Assembly: GCF_003286415.2 (NCBI RefSeq)
Contig: NZ_CP043450.1
Coordinates: forward strand, 372,001 to 436,000
Source of the DNA: Mucilaginibacter rubeus
GTDB lineage: Bacteria > Bacteroidota > Bacteroidia > Sphingobacteriales > Sphingobacteriaceae
Length of the DNA: 64,000 nt
Reading direction: 5' to 3'
This document shows positions 51,563 to 60,856 of the stretch, piece after piece (position 1 is the stretch's first letter; each line of letters opens with the position of its first letter). The notes under the pieces are model-generated. The model was given only the letters and a program-made list of their open reading frames with translations. It searched no databases and was not told where the DNA came from. The translations under genes and the position numbers were made by a program.

Positions 51563-52558
51563 ATGAAATTAGTATCCTATAAAACTGAAGACCGCGAACA
51601 TCTTGGTGTTTTTGTTAATGGCCACATCTATAATTTAAACTCCTGCGATAAGCTGATCCCCGACAATATGAATGAATTTTTATGGGGAGGGCCCGAACTG
51701 ATGGAGCATGCCGCGCGGGTTAATGAAGATATTCGTTCGGGAAAGATAGAGGCTAAGGAAGAATTGTTTTTTGAGCTGATGGCGCCTGTACCTCATCCAA
51801 CATCGTGCAGGGATGGTTACGCTTTCAGGCAGCACGTAGCCTCAGCAAGGCGCAACCGTAAACTGGATATGATACCGGAGTTTGATCAGTATCCTATTTT
51901 TTATTTCACCAACCATAATGCCATACAAGGCCCCGGCGAAATTGAGTGCATGCCCGATCATTTTCAGAAGCTGGATTTTGAACTGGAAGTAGCTGTGGTA
52001 CTGAATAAGAAGGGTCGCAACATTACAGCTGCTGAGGCCGATAGCTTTATTGCGGGTTACATGATCATGAATGATATGAGTGCCCGTACCCTGCAAATGG
52101 AAGAAATGCTGCTGAACCTTGGCCCGGCAAAGGGTAAAGATTTTTCGACGGTTATTGGTCCGTGGTTGGTAACGCCAGATGAACTGGAACAATATAAAGT
52201 GCCCGCAAAACCTGGTCACACGGGTAACGCCTATAACCTGGAGATGAAATGTGTGGTGAATGGCAAACAGGTATCGGCAGGTAATATGGCCGATATGGAC
52301 TGGACCTTTGCTGAAATCATTGAGCGCGCTGCCTATGGCTGCGATGTTTTGCCTGGCGATGTGATAGGTTCGGGCACGGTTGGTACCGGTTGCTTCCTTG
52401 AACTGAATGGCACCGGTGTACTTAATAATGCCGACTACGAACCACAATGGTTGCAACCCGGCGATCTGGTTGAAATGGAGATCACCGGCTTAGGCATGCT
52501 GGGCAATATTATTGAAAAAGCCAATAGTGATTTTTCGATATTGAAATTGAAGAAGTAA
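51563..52558 (+). CDS. Fumarylacetoacetate hydrolase family protein
   Basis: Probable fumarylacetoacetase of 331 residues, the last step of tyrosine breakdown, giving fumarate and acetoacetate. It belongs to the FAH superfamily: metal ligands are in KLDFELEVAVVLNKKGRNI (Glu-x-Glu) and MIMNDMSAR (Asp), with SCRDGYAFRQHV (catalytic His candidate) and the GDVIGSGTVGTGCFLELNG block near the C-terminus. The FAH family also covers other C-C hydrolases and decarboxylases; hppD and hmgA nearby decide the assignment. Confidence 0.88.
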   Translation: MKLVSYKTEDREHLGVFVNGHIYNLNSCDKLIPDNMNEFLWGGPELMEHAARVNEDIRSGKIEAKEELFFELMAPVPHPTSCRDGYAFRQHVASARRNRKLDMIPEFDQYPIFYFTNHNAIQGPGEIECMPDHFQKLDFELEVAVVLNKKGRNITAAEADSFIAGYMIMNDMSARTLQMEEMLLNLGPAKGKDFSTVIGPWLVTPDELEQYKVPAKPGHTGNAYNLEMKCVVNGKQVSAGNMADMDWTFAEIIERAAYGCDVLPGDVIGSGTVGTGCFLELNGTGVLNNADYEPQWLQPGDLVEMEITGLGMLGNIIEKANSDFSILKLKK

Positions 52559-52584
52559 AAGATAATAGCATAAACATAAAAACG

Positions 52585-52678
52585 CGTCATTGCGAGGTAC
52601 GAAGCAATCCCCGATTTGCAGGGCGACTATGCAAGTCTCTCTGTACAGTTAGCGATTGCTTCGTACCTCGCAATGACG
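52585..52678. repeat. Palindromic repeat, family A (copy 4)
   Basis: It runs from CGTCATTGCGAGGTACGAAGC to GCTTCGTACCTCGCAATGACG, with perfect outer arms of 23 bp or more. Translation across it produces a false upstream extension of the flavin reductase gene. Confidence 0.9.
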
Positions 52679-52696
52679 GTTGTGAATAAAACGTCC

Positions 52697-53587
52697 ATGC
52701 CCACCATTAATATAGCCGATCTTTCTCCTGTTCAGCTTCAAAGCTACCTGCATTTTGTAATAGCACCACGGCCTATATGCCTGGCCTCTACTATTGATAA
52801 AGCAGGTAATGTAAATCTGAGTCCTTTCAGCTTTTTTAATTTTTTCAGCACTAATCCGCCTATATGTATATTCTCACCATCGCGCCGGGTGAGGGACAAT
52901 ACTACTAAACACACGCTCGAAAATGTTAAAGAAGTACCCGAATGCGTGATCAATATTGTTAATTACGATATGGTACAGCAAACCTCACTTTCAAGTGTAG
53001 AATATCCGCTGGGGGTTAACGAGTTTATCAAATCGGGTTTAACACCGGTGCCATCACAATTGGTAAAACCACCGCGGGTAGCCGAATCATATGTGCAACT
53101 GGAATGTGTAGTTAATGAGGTAATTGAATTAGGACAAAGCCACGGTGCCGGTAACCTGGTACTCGCCGAAATTAAGCTGATCCACATTAGTGATGCTGTT
53201 TTAGACGCGGACGGAAAAATAGACCAGGCCAAAATGGACCTGGTAGCCCGTCTTGGCGGCGACTGGTATTGCCGTGTTACTAAAGACAACCTGTTTAAAG
53301 TAGCCAAACCAAACATCAGGATAGGCATTGGTGTTGATGCCTTGCCCTATGCCATCCGTAATTCAAGAATATTAACCGGTAACAACCTTGGGCAATTAGG
53401 CAACCTGGAAACCATCCCCACCGACGAAGCTATTGAAGCCTTCGCGCTCACTCCCGAGATAAAAGAAGTACTCGATGCCACCATCGGCGATAGCCAAACC
53501 CGCGAATTGCAACTGCATTTGAAAGCCAAACAGCTTTTGGAATTGGAAAGGGTAGAGGAAGCTTTGATGGTGCTTTTGATGGAGTGA
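52697..53587 (+). CDS. Flavin reductase family protein
   Basis: FMN-binding split-barrel flavoprotein of 296 residues (flavin reductase/DIM6 type). The ATG at 52697 (MPTINIADLSPVQLQSYLH) is used because the open frame upstream to 52616 is made of a palindromic repeat. Core motifs are VIAPRPICLASTIDKAGNVNLSPFSFFNFFS (flavin contacts), NEFIKSGLTPVPS and ESYVQLECVVNEVI. The final ~90 residues (GNLETIPTDEAIEAF...) are a helical extension. It usually travels with tyrosine-degradation genes in this phylum, role unproven; a partner monooxygenase is not in the window. Confidence 0.84.
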   Translation: MPTINIADLSPVQLQSYLHFVIAPRPICLASTIDKAGNVNLSPFSFFNFFSTNPPICIFSPSRRVRDNTTKHTLENVKEVPECVINIVNYDMVQQTSLSSVEYPLGVNEFIKSGLTPVPSQLVKPPRVAESYVQLECVVNEVIELGQSHGAGNLVLAEIKLIHISDAVLDADGKIDQAKMDLVARLGGDWYCRVTKDNLFKVAKPNIRIGIGVDALPYAIRNSRILTGNNLGQLGNLETIPTDEAIEAFALTPEIKEVLDATIGDSQTRELQLHLKAKQLLELERVEEALMVLLME

Positions 53588-53608
53588 TTCCGTGAATTTA
53601 ATAAAATT

Positions 53609-53700
53609 ATGTCATTGCGAGGAGGAACGACGAAGCAATCGCATGCTATACAGAGTGGTTACGCTTCCGTGCGATTGCCACGCTTCGCTCGCAATGACAT
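53609..53700. repeat. Palindromic repeat, family A (copy 5)
   Basis: It runs from ATGTCATTGCGAGGAGGAACG to CGCTCGCAATGACAT. A spurious short ORF is open across it. It is most like copies 1 and 3. Confidence 0.88.
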
Positions 53701-53755
53701 GGTTTTGTTATTCGAAATGACCTCTTTTATCGCCAAATTATTGTCCGACTATCCT

Positions 53756-54454
53756 TCAATAAGCATAATCCTTCCCCTTAAGATGATAATCAACCGGTAG
53801 CTGTCTTTTTTCAAATAGTTCGTAGGCTGGTTTCAATGAGCGCCAAAAGGCATCTTGTTTGTATACTGCATAGCGCTTTAAATTAGTATCATCCATCCGG
53901 AAAGGAAAAATATCAACCCGGATTTGTTTTTGACCGGCTGTAAACGCTTCGTAAACCAGGGTGTAAATTTCTTCTATGCGGGCATCAGTCATGGCGTAAC
54001 AGCCTATCGAAGCACAATGTCCATGTACCATAATAGCGCTGCCGGTATAGCCTTTGGCTTGATCAACCACGTTAGGGTAGCCAACATTAATAGCCAAATA
54101 ATAATTACTTACCCGGTTAAGCTGTTTAGGTTCAATGGTATATAATCCCTCCGGACTTTTGCCGTCACCATCGCGGGTTTTTGTACCGAGGCCGCCGGAG
54201 TAGGTGCATACATCGTAAGTTTTAAATAGCTGGTATTTATTGGCCGATTTTACCCATACCTCAAGCACGCTAATGTCTTTAATAATACGGAGATATACTG
54301 AACCATAGGGAGCGAGGCCTTTCTCTTTAAGCTCTTTCTGAAGCTTGGGCCAAACTTTAAGACGTACATCGCTGGCTCGTTTGCTATCTGGAATTTCGGT
54401 TTTGTGAAGTGCTAATAATAGGATTAATAGCAGCAATGTGATTAGTTTAGGCAT
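53756..54454 (-). CDS. L,D-transpeptidase family protein (YafK-like)
   Basis: Exported protein of 232 residues with an N-terminal hydrophobic signal/anchor (LITLLLLILLLALHK) and a YkuD-type L,D-transpeptidase domain. The catalytic motif VHGHCASIGCYAMTDARIEEIY (about 142-163) has the His, Ser-x-Gly-Cys arrangement with Cys as nucleophile. RDGDGKSPEGLYTI is the typical substrate loop. YafK/DpaA-like members act on murein-lipoprotein links, so cross-linking or cleavage of peptidoglycan attachments is likely. Confidence 0.88.
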   Translation of the reverse strand: MPKLITLLLLILLLALHKTEIPDSKRASDVRLKVWPKLQKELKEKGLAPYGSVYLRIIKDISVLEVWVKSANKYQLFKTYDVCTYSGGLGTKTRDGDGKSPEGLYTIEPKQLNRVSNYYLAINVGYPNVVDQAKGYTGSAIMVHGHCASIGCYAMTDARIEEIYTLVYEAFTAGQKQIRVDIFPFRMDDTNLKRYAVYKQDAFWRSLKPAYELFEKRQLPVDYHLKGKDYAY

Positions 54455-54555
54455 TGGTCAGGTTGTTAACTATAATTGTAGTTAACGGAGTTGCCGGGAG
54501 GAAATTATGTGGGGCTGGAGATTTTTTTGTTGTAGTTGAAACCTGCTATTCTTAA

Positions 54556-54642
54556 CACGTCATTGCGAGGAACGAAGCAATCGCGAACGGTACAGAGCCG
54601 CTCTGTATAGCATGCGATTGCTTCGTGCCTCGCAATGACGTG
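54556..54642. repeat. Palindromic repeat, family A (copy 6)
   Basis: It runs from CACGTCATTGCGAGGAACG to CGTGCCTCGCAATGACGTG, 87 bases. It is located just past the stop of the LytTR gene. Confidence 0.88.
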
Positions 54643-54654
54643 TTGGGGATACTA

Positions 54655-55401
54655 TTATATGCCCAACACCTGTTTTAATTTCACATATCCTGTTTTACTT
54701 ACCGGGATCTTGGCGCCGGATTTCAGGATAGCGAGGTGCGCGTCTTTTTCGTATGGATCGATACGGGTGATCTGCGGAATGGCTACCATGTATGAGCGGT
54801 GCACACGCACAAAATGATTGGGATCAAGCGTTTGCTCGAAAAAGCTCATGGTTTTGTTTTTAAGGTACGAACCTTCTTTGGTGATCACGCTTACGTAATC
54901 ATCATCGGCCTGCAGGTATTCAACATCGGCAACCGGGATGATCTTTACCTTAGTGCCCGTTTTTACCACAATACGCTCATGCTGTGCCGGCGACTGGGTG
55001 GCTGCGGTTTCCAACAGTTCTTCCGTTTGCTTAGCTGCCGGTTTTGGAGCAGCAGTAGCCAGGAACTTTTCAACAGCTTTATTAAAGCGTTCTTTACTGA
55101 AAGGTTTTAACAAATAATCAACCGCGTGGGCTTCAAAAGCTTTTATGGCGTATTCATCAAAGGCGGTGGCAAATATTACGGCAGGGGGCTGCTCAACCAG
55201 TTCAAGCATTTCAAAGCCGGTAATTTTAGGCATCTGGATATCTAAAAAAACCAAATCGGGCTGGTGCTGCTGAATAGCTTTAAGACCTTCAAAGCCATCG
55301 TTACATTCCTGTATCAGTTCAATGTCTTTAAAATCAAGCAGGTATTCCCTTACAACCATGCGGGCTAAAGGTTCATCATCAATAATTAAAGCTCGCTTCA
55401 T
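54655..55401 (-). CDS. LytTR-family response regulator
   Basis: Response regulator of 248 residues: receiver domain (1-120) with DDE at 8-10, Asp54 phospho-acceptor in LVFLDIQMP, Thr/Ala switch in IFATAFDEY and Lys in LLKPFSKE, then a linker and a LytTR DNA-binding domain (about 150-248: VKIIPVADVEYLQADDDYVSVIT, FVRVHRSYMVAI). Its start overlaps the stop of the LytS-type kinase gene by 4 bases. It probably controls envelope genes nearby. Confidence 0.93.
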   Translation of the reverse strand: MKRALIIDDEPLARMVVREYLLDFKDIELIQECNDGFEGLKAIQQHQPDLVFLDIQMPKITGFEMLELVEQPPAVIFATAFDEYAIKAFEAHAVDYLLKPFSKERFNKAVEKFLATAAPKPAAKQTEELLETAATQSPAQHERIVVKTGTKVKIIPVADVEYLQADDDYVSVITKEGSYLKNKTMSFFEQTLDPNHFVRVHRSYMVAIPQITRIDPYEKDAHLAILKSGAKIPVSKTGYVKLKQVLGI

Positions 55402-56432
55402 AGTTGCGGTATTTTTATAATGGTAGTGTACAGATCATCGCTCGCATGGGTTTCCATTAAATCATTGCGGGCATACAGCAAATATAATCGCCGTTGCACT
55501 CCCCGCAAACCAAAACCTGTACCTTTTTTTGGTTTTGATGTTTGCGGATCATACGGGTTCTGTACCATTAAATTCAGATAGCCATCCTCAATTTCGCCGC
55601 GAATGCTCACGGTAACTTCGCCTATGGTATCATAAAGGCCAAATTTAATGGCATTTTCAACCAAAGGCTGTAACAGCATTGATGGCAGTATGGCGGTTCC
55701 GCATTTTGGGTCACAACTTATTTCAGTTTGTAAACGGTGCCCAAAGCGTACTTTTTCTATATCGAGGTATAAGTTGAGGTGCGCAAGTTCTTCAGTGAGG
55801 CTCACCTGTAACTGATCGTCTTTTTTTAGTGTTCCGCGTAAAAAATCAGATAGCTGGTGAATCATCCTGCGGGCTTCATCGGGCTTAAAGCCGATAAGCG
55901 CGTTGATAGAGTTTAAGCTGTTAAACAAAAAGTGTGGCTGCAATTGCTGCCTCAGGTTATATAATTCGGCTTCGCGAGCCAGTTGCTCGGCTTCGGTTTT
56001 ACGTTTTAGGGTCTCTTTCTGATCCAGTTGTGAAAACCACAACAAGCTTATCATCGCCATCCAGCCTATCGCCAAAAAGTCGGTAAAAAAGCGGATGGTT
56101 AATGATTGGGCCAGGAAACCGGTGTAGATCGTGTCGCTATTAATTAGCGGTAAGATGTAACGGCAACCCGCGGTACAGATACCTGCAAGCGCAACGCACC
56201 AGATAAACAGGTTAATGTAGCTGCCCTTACCCGGTTGGTAGTAGCGTAAGTTATTATTGATAAGCCAGCAAGCACATGAAAGGAATATTGCGCTGAGCAG
56301 ACCATCAGTAGCGGCAGTGAACCATAAAAAACCAAAACTATGGATGATGTAGGTTTGCAATGCAGCCCAGGCCACACCGCATATTACAAATGCCGCGTAT
56401 AGTTTTGATGATTGTATTGATGGGACTTCCAA
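55398..56432 (-). CDS. LytS-type sensor histidine kinase
   Basis: Membrane sensor kinase of 344 residues. Four hydrophobic segments (about 10-30, 38-56, 70-88, 112-130) are followed by a coiled coil and the His_kinase domain with His167 in QPHFLFNSLNSINALIG, then an HATPase domain (LQPLVENAIKFGLY, KGTGFGLRGVQRRL). The short loops suggest membrane or envelope sensing. It is co-transcribed with the LytTR regulator (4-bp overlap). Confidence 0.92.
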   Translation of the reverse strand: MEVPSIQSSKLYAAFVICGVAWAALQTYIIHSFGFLWFTAATDGLLSAIFLSCACWLINNNLRYYQPGKGSYINLFIWCVALAGICTAGCRYILPLINSDTIYTGFLAQSLTIRFFTDFLAIGWMAMISLLWFSQLDQKETLKRKTEAEQLAREAELYNLRQQLQPHFLFNSLNSINALIGFKPDEARRMIHQLSDFLRGTLKKDDQLQVSLTEELAHLNLYLDIEKVRFGHRLQTEISCDPKCGTAILPSMLLQPLVENAIKFGLYDTIGEVTVSIRGEIEDGYLNLMVQNPYDPQTSKPKKGTGFGLRGVQRRLYLLYARNDLMETHASDDLYTTIIKIPQL

Positions 56433-56458
56433 AACGGGTTGCTTTCTGTTTTTAAGGT

Positions 56459-56794
56459 TTAGTTTCTGATGCCCAGTAAGGCCGATTTATGATGCGCCCA
56501 GGCAATATATAAATCAGCATCGGGCGTTTCATGTATGTTGTAATACAACTCGGTACCGTCGGTAAGTTCGCCAAGCTGGTTTAGTTCGGCTACATCAATA
56601 AATTGCCATTTAACGGTTTGCTTTTCAATGTTCTTAAAGCTATCCTGGTTGGCGTGACCAATGCGGTTTGCTTTTTCATAAGCTACCAGTTCACTGTCAG
56701 CGCTGATCAGCCTTAATTGCTCATCAAATTGCGCCTGATGATCGCCATCCCCGCTTATCACCCTGAAAACTAATTTTGCTACGTACCAGTTCAT
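56459..56794 (-). CDS. DUF4288-like small protein
   Basis: Cytoplasmic protein of 111 residues, beginning MNWYVAKLVFRVISGDGDHQAQFDEQLRLI, a DUF4288-type start, with AYEKANRIG and WQFIDVAELNQL further on. No catalytic motif is visible and the function is unknown. It lies 27 bases before the kinase gene and 33 bases after the LiaF-like gene, so the four probably share an operon. Confidence 0.72.
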   Translation of the reverse strand: MNWYVAKLVFRVISGDGDHQAQFDEQLRLISADSELVAYEKANRIGHANQDSFKNIEKQTVKWQFIDVAELNQLGELTDGTELYYNIHETPDADLYIAWAHHKSALLGIRN

Positions 56795-56827
56795 GTTGTT
56801 TATGCTTTTCGTAATTAGCTGCCTTAA

Positions 56828-57682
56828 TTAATAACTGCGGATATCTACCCCTGCAAAAATGGATACACCTTTAAGTACCAGCACCTTTTCGCTGCCTACA
56901 CTTGCGGTGCTCCTGATGCGTTTATCATCAACACTGGCAAAAACAGCTGCAAGGTCAGATACTACCTGCCAGTTGGATGGCACAATGATTTTAGTGCCGC
57001 CAAAGATCTGGGTAATATCGATGATGATCCTGCCGTTGATATCTGCCTGGGTAAAATCAAGCTCGGCGCCGCCAAATATGTTTACGATATCGCCTCCGCG
57101 AAATTGTTTGGAAAGAATAGTTTTGTTAACCCCGCCAAAAATAGATACGGTATCTATATAGTCGTCGCCAGAGTATTTAGTGTTGTACTGCTGCTGTTTC
57201 TGGGCGTACGGATCAACGGGAGGTACCGGATCACCTTCGTCTTTTACAGTGTAGTCAACAGGTTCGGTCTTTTCAAATTGAAAGGGCTCTTTTTTATCCC
57301 AGTTTGTCCATTTTTCGCCTTTGAAATCGTTTTTCCACTGGTTTGGATCAAAATGTTTGTTGCGCCTTAATATTAACCACATGCCAAAGCCAATTACAGC
57401 CAAAGGGCCTACTATACGATCGGAGTTGTTGATGTTTTGGGTTATCAGGAATATGACACCTAAAGCTACCAGCATTACCCATGAAGCCTTTTTATAATTA
57501 TGCTTGGCACCTACATATACTCCCCAGAAAATAAGCCACAATGGCCATAGGGAAAGATGATCGGGTATGAAAAAAATTCGGAATTGCTGAAGCAGCAATA
57601 TGCCGCCTACAGCAAGTAAAATGATCCCGGCAACAGACTTGCCTTTGTTGGGATCTTTTGGATGTTCTATATCGTTGTTCAT
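56828..57682 (-). CDS. LiaF-like membrane protein
   Basis: Membrane protein of 284 residues. N-terminal LiaI-LiaF-type region (about 12-110) with four short helices (AGIILLAVGGILLLQQ, LSLWPLWLIFWGVYVGAK, WVMLVALGVIFLITQ, GPLAVIGFGMWLILR), a charged linker, and a C-terminal beta-rich domain (about 170-284) with repeated FGG turns (SIFGGVNK, NIFGGAELDF, QIFGGTKI). In Firmicutes LiaF restrains an envelope-stress two-component system; here it is followed by LytS/LytTR genes, so an analogous role is plausible. Confidence 0.82.
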   Translation of the reverse strand: MNNDIEHPKDPNKGKSVAGIILLAVGGILLLQQFRIFFIPDHLSLWPLWLIFWGVYVGAKHNYKKASWVMLVALGVIFLITQNINNSDRIVGPLAVIGFGMWLILRRNKHFDPNQWKNDFKGEKWTNWDKKEPFQFEKTEPVDYTVKDEGDPVPPVDPYAQKQQQYNTKYSGDDYIDTVSIFGGVNKTILSKQFRGGDIVNIFGGAELDFTQADINGRIIIDITQIFGGTKIIVPSNWQVVSDLAAVFASVDDKRIRSTASVGSEKVLVLKGVSIFAGVDIRSY

Positions 57683-57898
57683 TGTATTATCTGCAAATTG
57701 AAATCATATCCAAAACTAAGGTAACATTATAGTTGAGTCAATCAAAAACTGGCGACGTATTTAAAGAAATCGGTAAAGAGGGATGTTTTGGCGGTGAAAA
57801 AGTTGTGTTTGATTTTTTAACATTCGGCAAAAATAAAAATTTGTATGTTGTGACGGTTTTTTATCGATAAATAACCACACTAAACTTATCATATCAAA

Positions 57899-59047
57899 AT
57901 GGAACAAGAATTTAGTCTTGCCAGGGGCTGGAAAATATTTTGTTATATAGCTTGTGTTTTATTTATAGCTGCGGCGGTGGGCATGTCATATGGAGTGCTT
58001 ATTGAAGGTAAACCGGTGTTGCTTGCGTACTCAATCCCTTTTTTTATATGGTCGGTTTATATGCTTATCCGTATATGGAAATATAAACTTATCATATCTG
58101 ATCGGCAAATAACCGAAATACACGCGTTTACTACGATTGTTATTCACAGAACCGATATCGAAGCTTTTAGAATTGATGGTAACATTCTTACCATATTTCC
58201 GCGTCAAAAGGGCCAAAAGAAAATCCGTATTAATGGTTATCGGTATCTTGGAAATTATCGAGGTCTTATCAACTGGCTCAGCTATCAGTTTAATGAGCTT
58301 AATCACCTGGCATATGTAAAAGAAACCCAGGAGATTCTCGCTAATCCGGATTTTGGCTTTACCACCGGCGAAAAGGCCGTTAAATTTAAACGCGCCAGGC
58401 TTATAACCCGTGTCTATAATGTGATAAGCTTTGGCTTTATTGCAACGCCTTATATAGATGGCAATATAACAGTGAATAGCATTATGCTGATTTATCCTTT
58501 TGTTGGTATCCTGATATTATTTTTAAATAGAGGTGTAATATTATTGGATACAACTGCCAAATCAAACCATCCAAACATTGGCTTAGGGTTGGTAATGCCG
58601 CCACTGTGTATGGCTATTATTGTATTGCTTAGATACGAAGTACTTGATTATGCAAGGGTATGGATGCCTGCCCTGGTAATAGGTGCCGTTTTGTTCGGCT
58701 TATTTAGCCGGGTAAATAAAAATACTGCCGGCGAAACTTATAAAAGCCAGTACATACTGATAGTAATCATAATAGCATGTTATGCTTTTGGAGGTACTAT
58801 AATTATCAATTGTGATTTAGACAGATCAGTCCCGGCAATTACTACGGCCAAAGTAGAAAGCCAGTTTAAAACGACCGAAAAAGTAACTACTTATACGTTA
58901 ACATTGGGGCCGTGGGGGCACCGAAAGCAAAATGAAGATGTTGATATACCTGGCTCACTTTATAAAACCATATCGCCGGGAGATATTGTGAATGTGAATG
59001 TTAAAAAAGGGTTTTTTAATATACCCTGGTTTTACATAAGTCGCTAA
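57899..59047 (+). CDS. Membrane protein of unknown function
   Basis: Predicted inner-membrane protein of 382 residues. Two N-terminal helices (12-33, 40-60) lead to a cytoplasmic PH-like beta domain (about 62-130, ISDRQITEIHAFTTIVIHRTDIEAFRIDG), then four or five helices (about 170-310), and a C-terminal soluble beta segment (VESQFKTTEKVTTYTLTLGPWG ... INVKKGFFNIPWFYISR). I do not recognise the family. It is transcribed alone between the two LiaF-like genes. Confidence 0.6.
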   Translation: MEQEFSLARGWKIFCYIACVLFIAAAVGMSYGVLIEGKPVLLAYSIPFFIWSVYMLIRIWKYKLIISDRQITEIHAFTTIVIHRTDIEAFRIDGNILTIFPRQKGQKKIRINGYRYLGNYRGLINWLSYQFNELNHLAYVKETQEILANPDFGFTTGEKAVKFKRARLITRVYNVISFGFIATPYIDGNITVNSIMLIYPFVGILILFLNRGVILLDTTAKSNHPNIGLGLVMPPLCMAIIVLLRYEVLDYARVWMPALVIGAVLFGLFSRVNKNTAGETYKSQYILIVIIIACYAFGGTIIINCDLDRSVPAITTAKVESQFKTTEKVTTYTLTLGPWGHRKQNEDVDIPGSLYKTISPGDIVNVNVKKGFFNIPWFYISR

Positions 59048-59078
59048 AGTTCTCAAACACAATTAGCAGATAAAACAA

Positions 59079-59111
59079 AAAGCCGGGGCTTTTTAAAAAT
59101 GCCCCGGCTTT
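59079..59111. terminator. Bidirectional terminator
   Basis: Stem AAAGCCGGGGC / GCCCCGGCTTT between convergent genes, with T-rich flanks on both strands. Confidence 0.85.
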
Positions 59112-59137
59112 GATTTATATATGATGGATGATTGAGT

Positions 59138-59545
59138 TTAAGCTTCGGTTTTGGGTTGTTCAAAATCAAAATGTTGTTTGGCTTTTTCGTTCTTTTCCCA
59201 GAAATCCCTGTCGGTTTGTTTAGCCGGCCTGATGGCTATCCAGGTGCCAAGCAGCATCAATGCAATTGGCCAGGTTATGCGGTCGGCATCGTTAACGTTA
59301 TCATTTACCAGGAATATTACGCCTAACAGTATCATAAAGATCCATGATGGTTTCTTGAAGTCGTGTTTGGCACCCATGTAAGCGCCCCAGGCTATGAACC
59401 ACATTGGCCAGCTAAAAAGCCAATCGGGAATAAGGAAGGCGTTAAGCTGATCTATCAGAAATAAACCACCGGCTGCCAGTAATATTATTCCTAACATGAT
59501 TTTGCCATTTCTTTTGTTTTCGGTGTTTATTATATCGTTGTTCAT
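59138..59545 (-). CDS. Short LiaI/LiaF N-terminal-domain paralogue
   Basis: Membrane protein of 135 residues made of only the four-helix LiaI-LiaF-type region. It is clearly a paralogue of the N-terminal third of the protein at 56828-57682: both have GIILLA(V/A)GG, the WP(L/M)W.I.WG.Y.GAKH stretch, KK.SW and LGVIFL, at the same spacing. It lacks the C-terminal beta domain. It may regulate or compete with the longer protein. Confidence 0.78.
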   Translation of the reverse strand: MNNDIINTENKRNGKIMLGIILLAAGGLFLIDQLNAFLIPDWLFSWPMWFIAWGAYMGAKHDFKKPSWIFMILLGVIFLVNDNVNDADRITWPIALMLLGTWIAIRPAKQTDRDFWEKNEKAKQHFDFEQPKTEA

Positions 59546-59654
59546 CGCTTTAAGTTTTAATGTTACCCAAATCTACAGCAGTGCGGCAGGCTGGGCAATC
59601 AATACTTGGCGATGTAAGGGGAGAAGTCGGTAAAGCAGGGGATAAAGGCGGTGA

Positions 59655-59762
59655 AAGCCCCCTCTAAATCTTCCCCTGAAGGGGGAGACTTTTAATAGCA
59701 AGGTGAGTAAAGTTGAGTATTTTAAAGCCCTCCCCTTCAGGGGAGGGTTGGGTGGGGCTTAT
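59655..59762. repeat. Intergenic palindrome, family C (copy 2)
   Basis: AAAGCCCCCTCTAAATC with CCCCTGAAGGGGGAG on the left, mirrored by CCCTCCCCTTCAGGGGAGGG and GGTGGGGCTT on the right. It overlaps the aguA stop by a few bases. Confidence 0.8.
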
Positions 59763-60814
59763 TCCGGTTCCTGCTGGCTCAGGCAATGGAAACTGCCAAG
59801 GCCCCAGATAATGTCGGTGCTGTCAATGCCTACAACCTTACGGTCGGGGAAGCATTGGGTTAATATCTCAAGTGCTTTATCATCGTTTTTTGAACGGTAA
59901 GTAGGCACTATCACGGCCGAGTTGGCTATATAAAAATTAGCGTATGAGGCCGGTAAACGGGTATCTTCATAAATTACTGCATCAGGCATCGGTAACTCAA
60001 CAATGTTTAGTTGTTTGCCGTTAAGCAGGCGCATGGTTTTCAGCGTTTCAAGGTTTTCCTGAAGGATGTGATAGTTCTCATCGTTTTTATCTTCCTCAAC
60101 AACGGTAACTACGGTATCCTCGTTAACAAAGCGGGTGATATCGTCAATATGACCGTCGGTATCATCGCCTATAATGCCATCACCTAACCAAAGGATCTGT
60201 TCTGCACCATAATAGTTTTGCAGGTAGCTTTCAATCTGCTGCTGGTTAAGCTGCGGGTTGCGGTTTTTGTTAAGCAGGCAGGCGGTGGTAGTTAAAATAG
60301 TGCCTTTACCATTAAAGTCGACAGAGCCGCCTTCCATCACAATGCCCGGGTTAAATACCGGTAAGCCAAAGTGGTTGCCTATTTTGGTAGGGATCACATC
60401 ATCCAGGTCAAAAGGGGGGTATTTGCCGCCCCAGGCGTTATAGCCCCAGTCCACAATAGCTTTTTGCCTTGTAGTAGGGTTGATCAAAAACGCAGGCCCG
60501 TGGTCGCGGCACCAGGCATCATTAGTCGGGAATTCAAAGATCTCTATTTTATTAAGGTCAACGCCGGCGTTTTGCAACTGGAAAATCACCGAGGCTTTCA
60601 TGCCTTCGTTTGCTACGTTGATACGTACCAGTTCGCCTTGGGTAACTACTTTGATAAACTCAATGTAAGGCGCGTAAATGGTATCGATTTTACCCGGCCA
60701 CGAAGCCTCTTTATGAGGCCAGCTAAGCCAGGTAGCTGTATGTTTGGCCCACTCGGCAGGAAAGGAGAAGCCTTGTGAAGCAGGGGTGAGTATAGTTGAT
60801 ATTTGTTGGCTCAT
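59759..60814 (-). CDS. aguA: Agmatine deiminase
   Basis: Cytoplasmic agmatine iminohydrolase of 351 residues, converting agmatine to N-carbamoylputrescine and ammonia. Family motifs: TWLSWPHKEASWPG near the start, NDAWCRDHGPAFL (substrate-binding), VMEGGSVDFNGKGT, the DGHIDDITRFVNEDTVV block, and the C-terminal LGSFHCLSQQEPE with the nucleophilic Cys. The next pathway gene aguB is upstream on the same strand, separated by a family A repeat. Together they give putrescine. Confidence 0.93.
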   Translation of the reverse strand: MSQQISTILTPASQGFSFPAEWAKHTATWLSWPHKEASWPGKIDTIYAPYIEFIKVVTQGELVRINVANEGMKASVIFQLQNAGVDLNKIEIFEFPTNDAWCRDHGPAFLINPTTRQKAIVDWGYNAWGGKYPPFDLDDVIPTKIGNHFGLPVFNPGIVMEGGSVDFNGKGTILTTTACLLNKNRNPQLNQQQIESYLQNYYGAEQILWLGDGIIGDDTDGHIDDITRFVNEDTVVTVVEEDKNDENYHILQENLETLKTMRLLNGKQLNIVELPMPDAVIYEDTRLPASYANFYIANSAVIVPTYRSKNDDKALEILTQCFPDRKVVGIDSTDIIWGLGSFHCLSQQEPE

Positions 60815-60856
60815 AATTTGGTTAATGCAAATGTAACAGTATTACATCAAAGAAAA

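Noticed and set aside
52616..52696. N-terminal extension of the flavin reductase
   Set aside because: The extra 27 codons come from the family A repeat; the ATG at 52697 gives the family-like start.
53609..53800. Short plus-strand ORF beginning MSLRGGTTKQSH
   Set aside because: It is translated from a family A palindromic repeat; similar peptides appear wherever the repeat is open.
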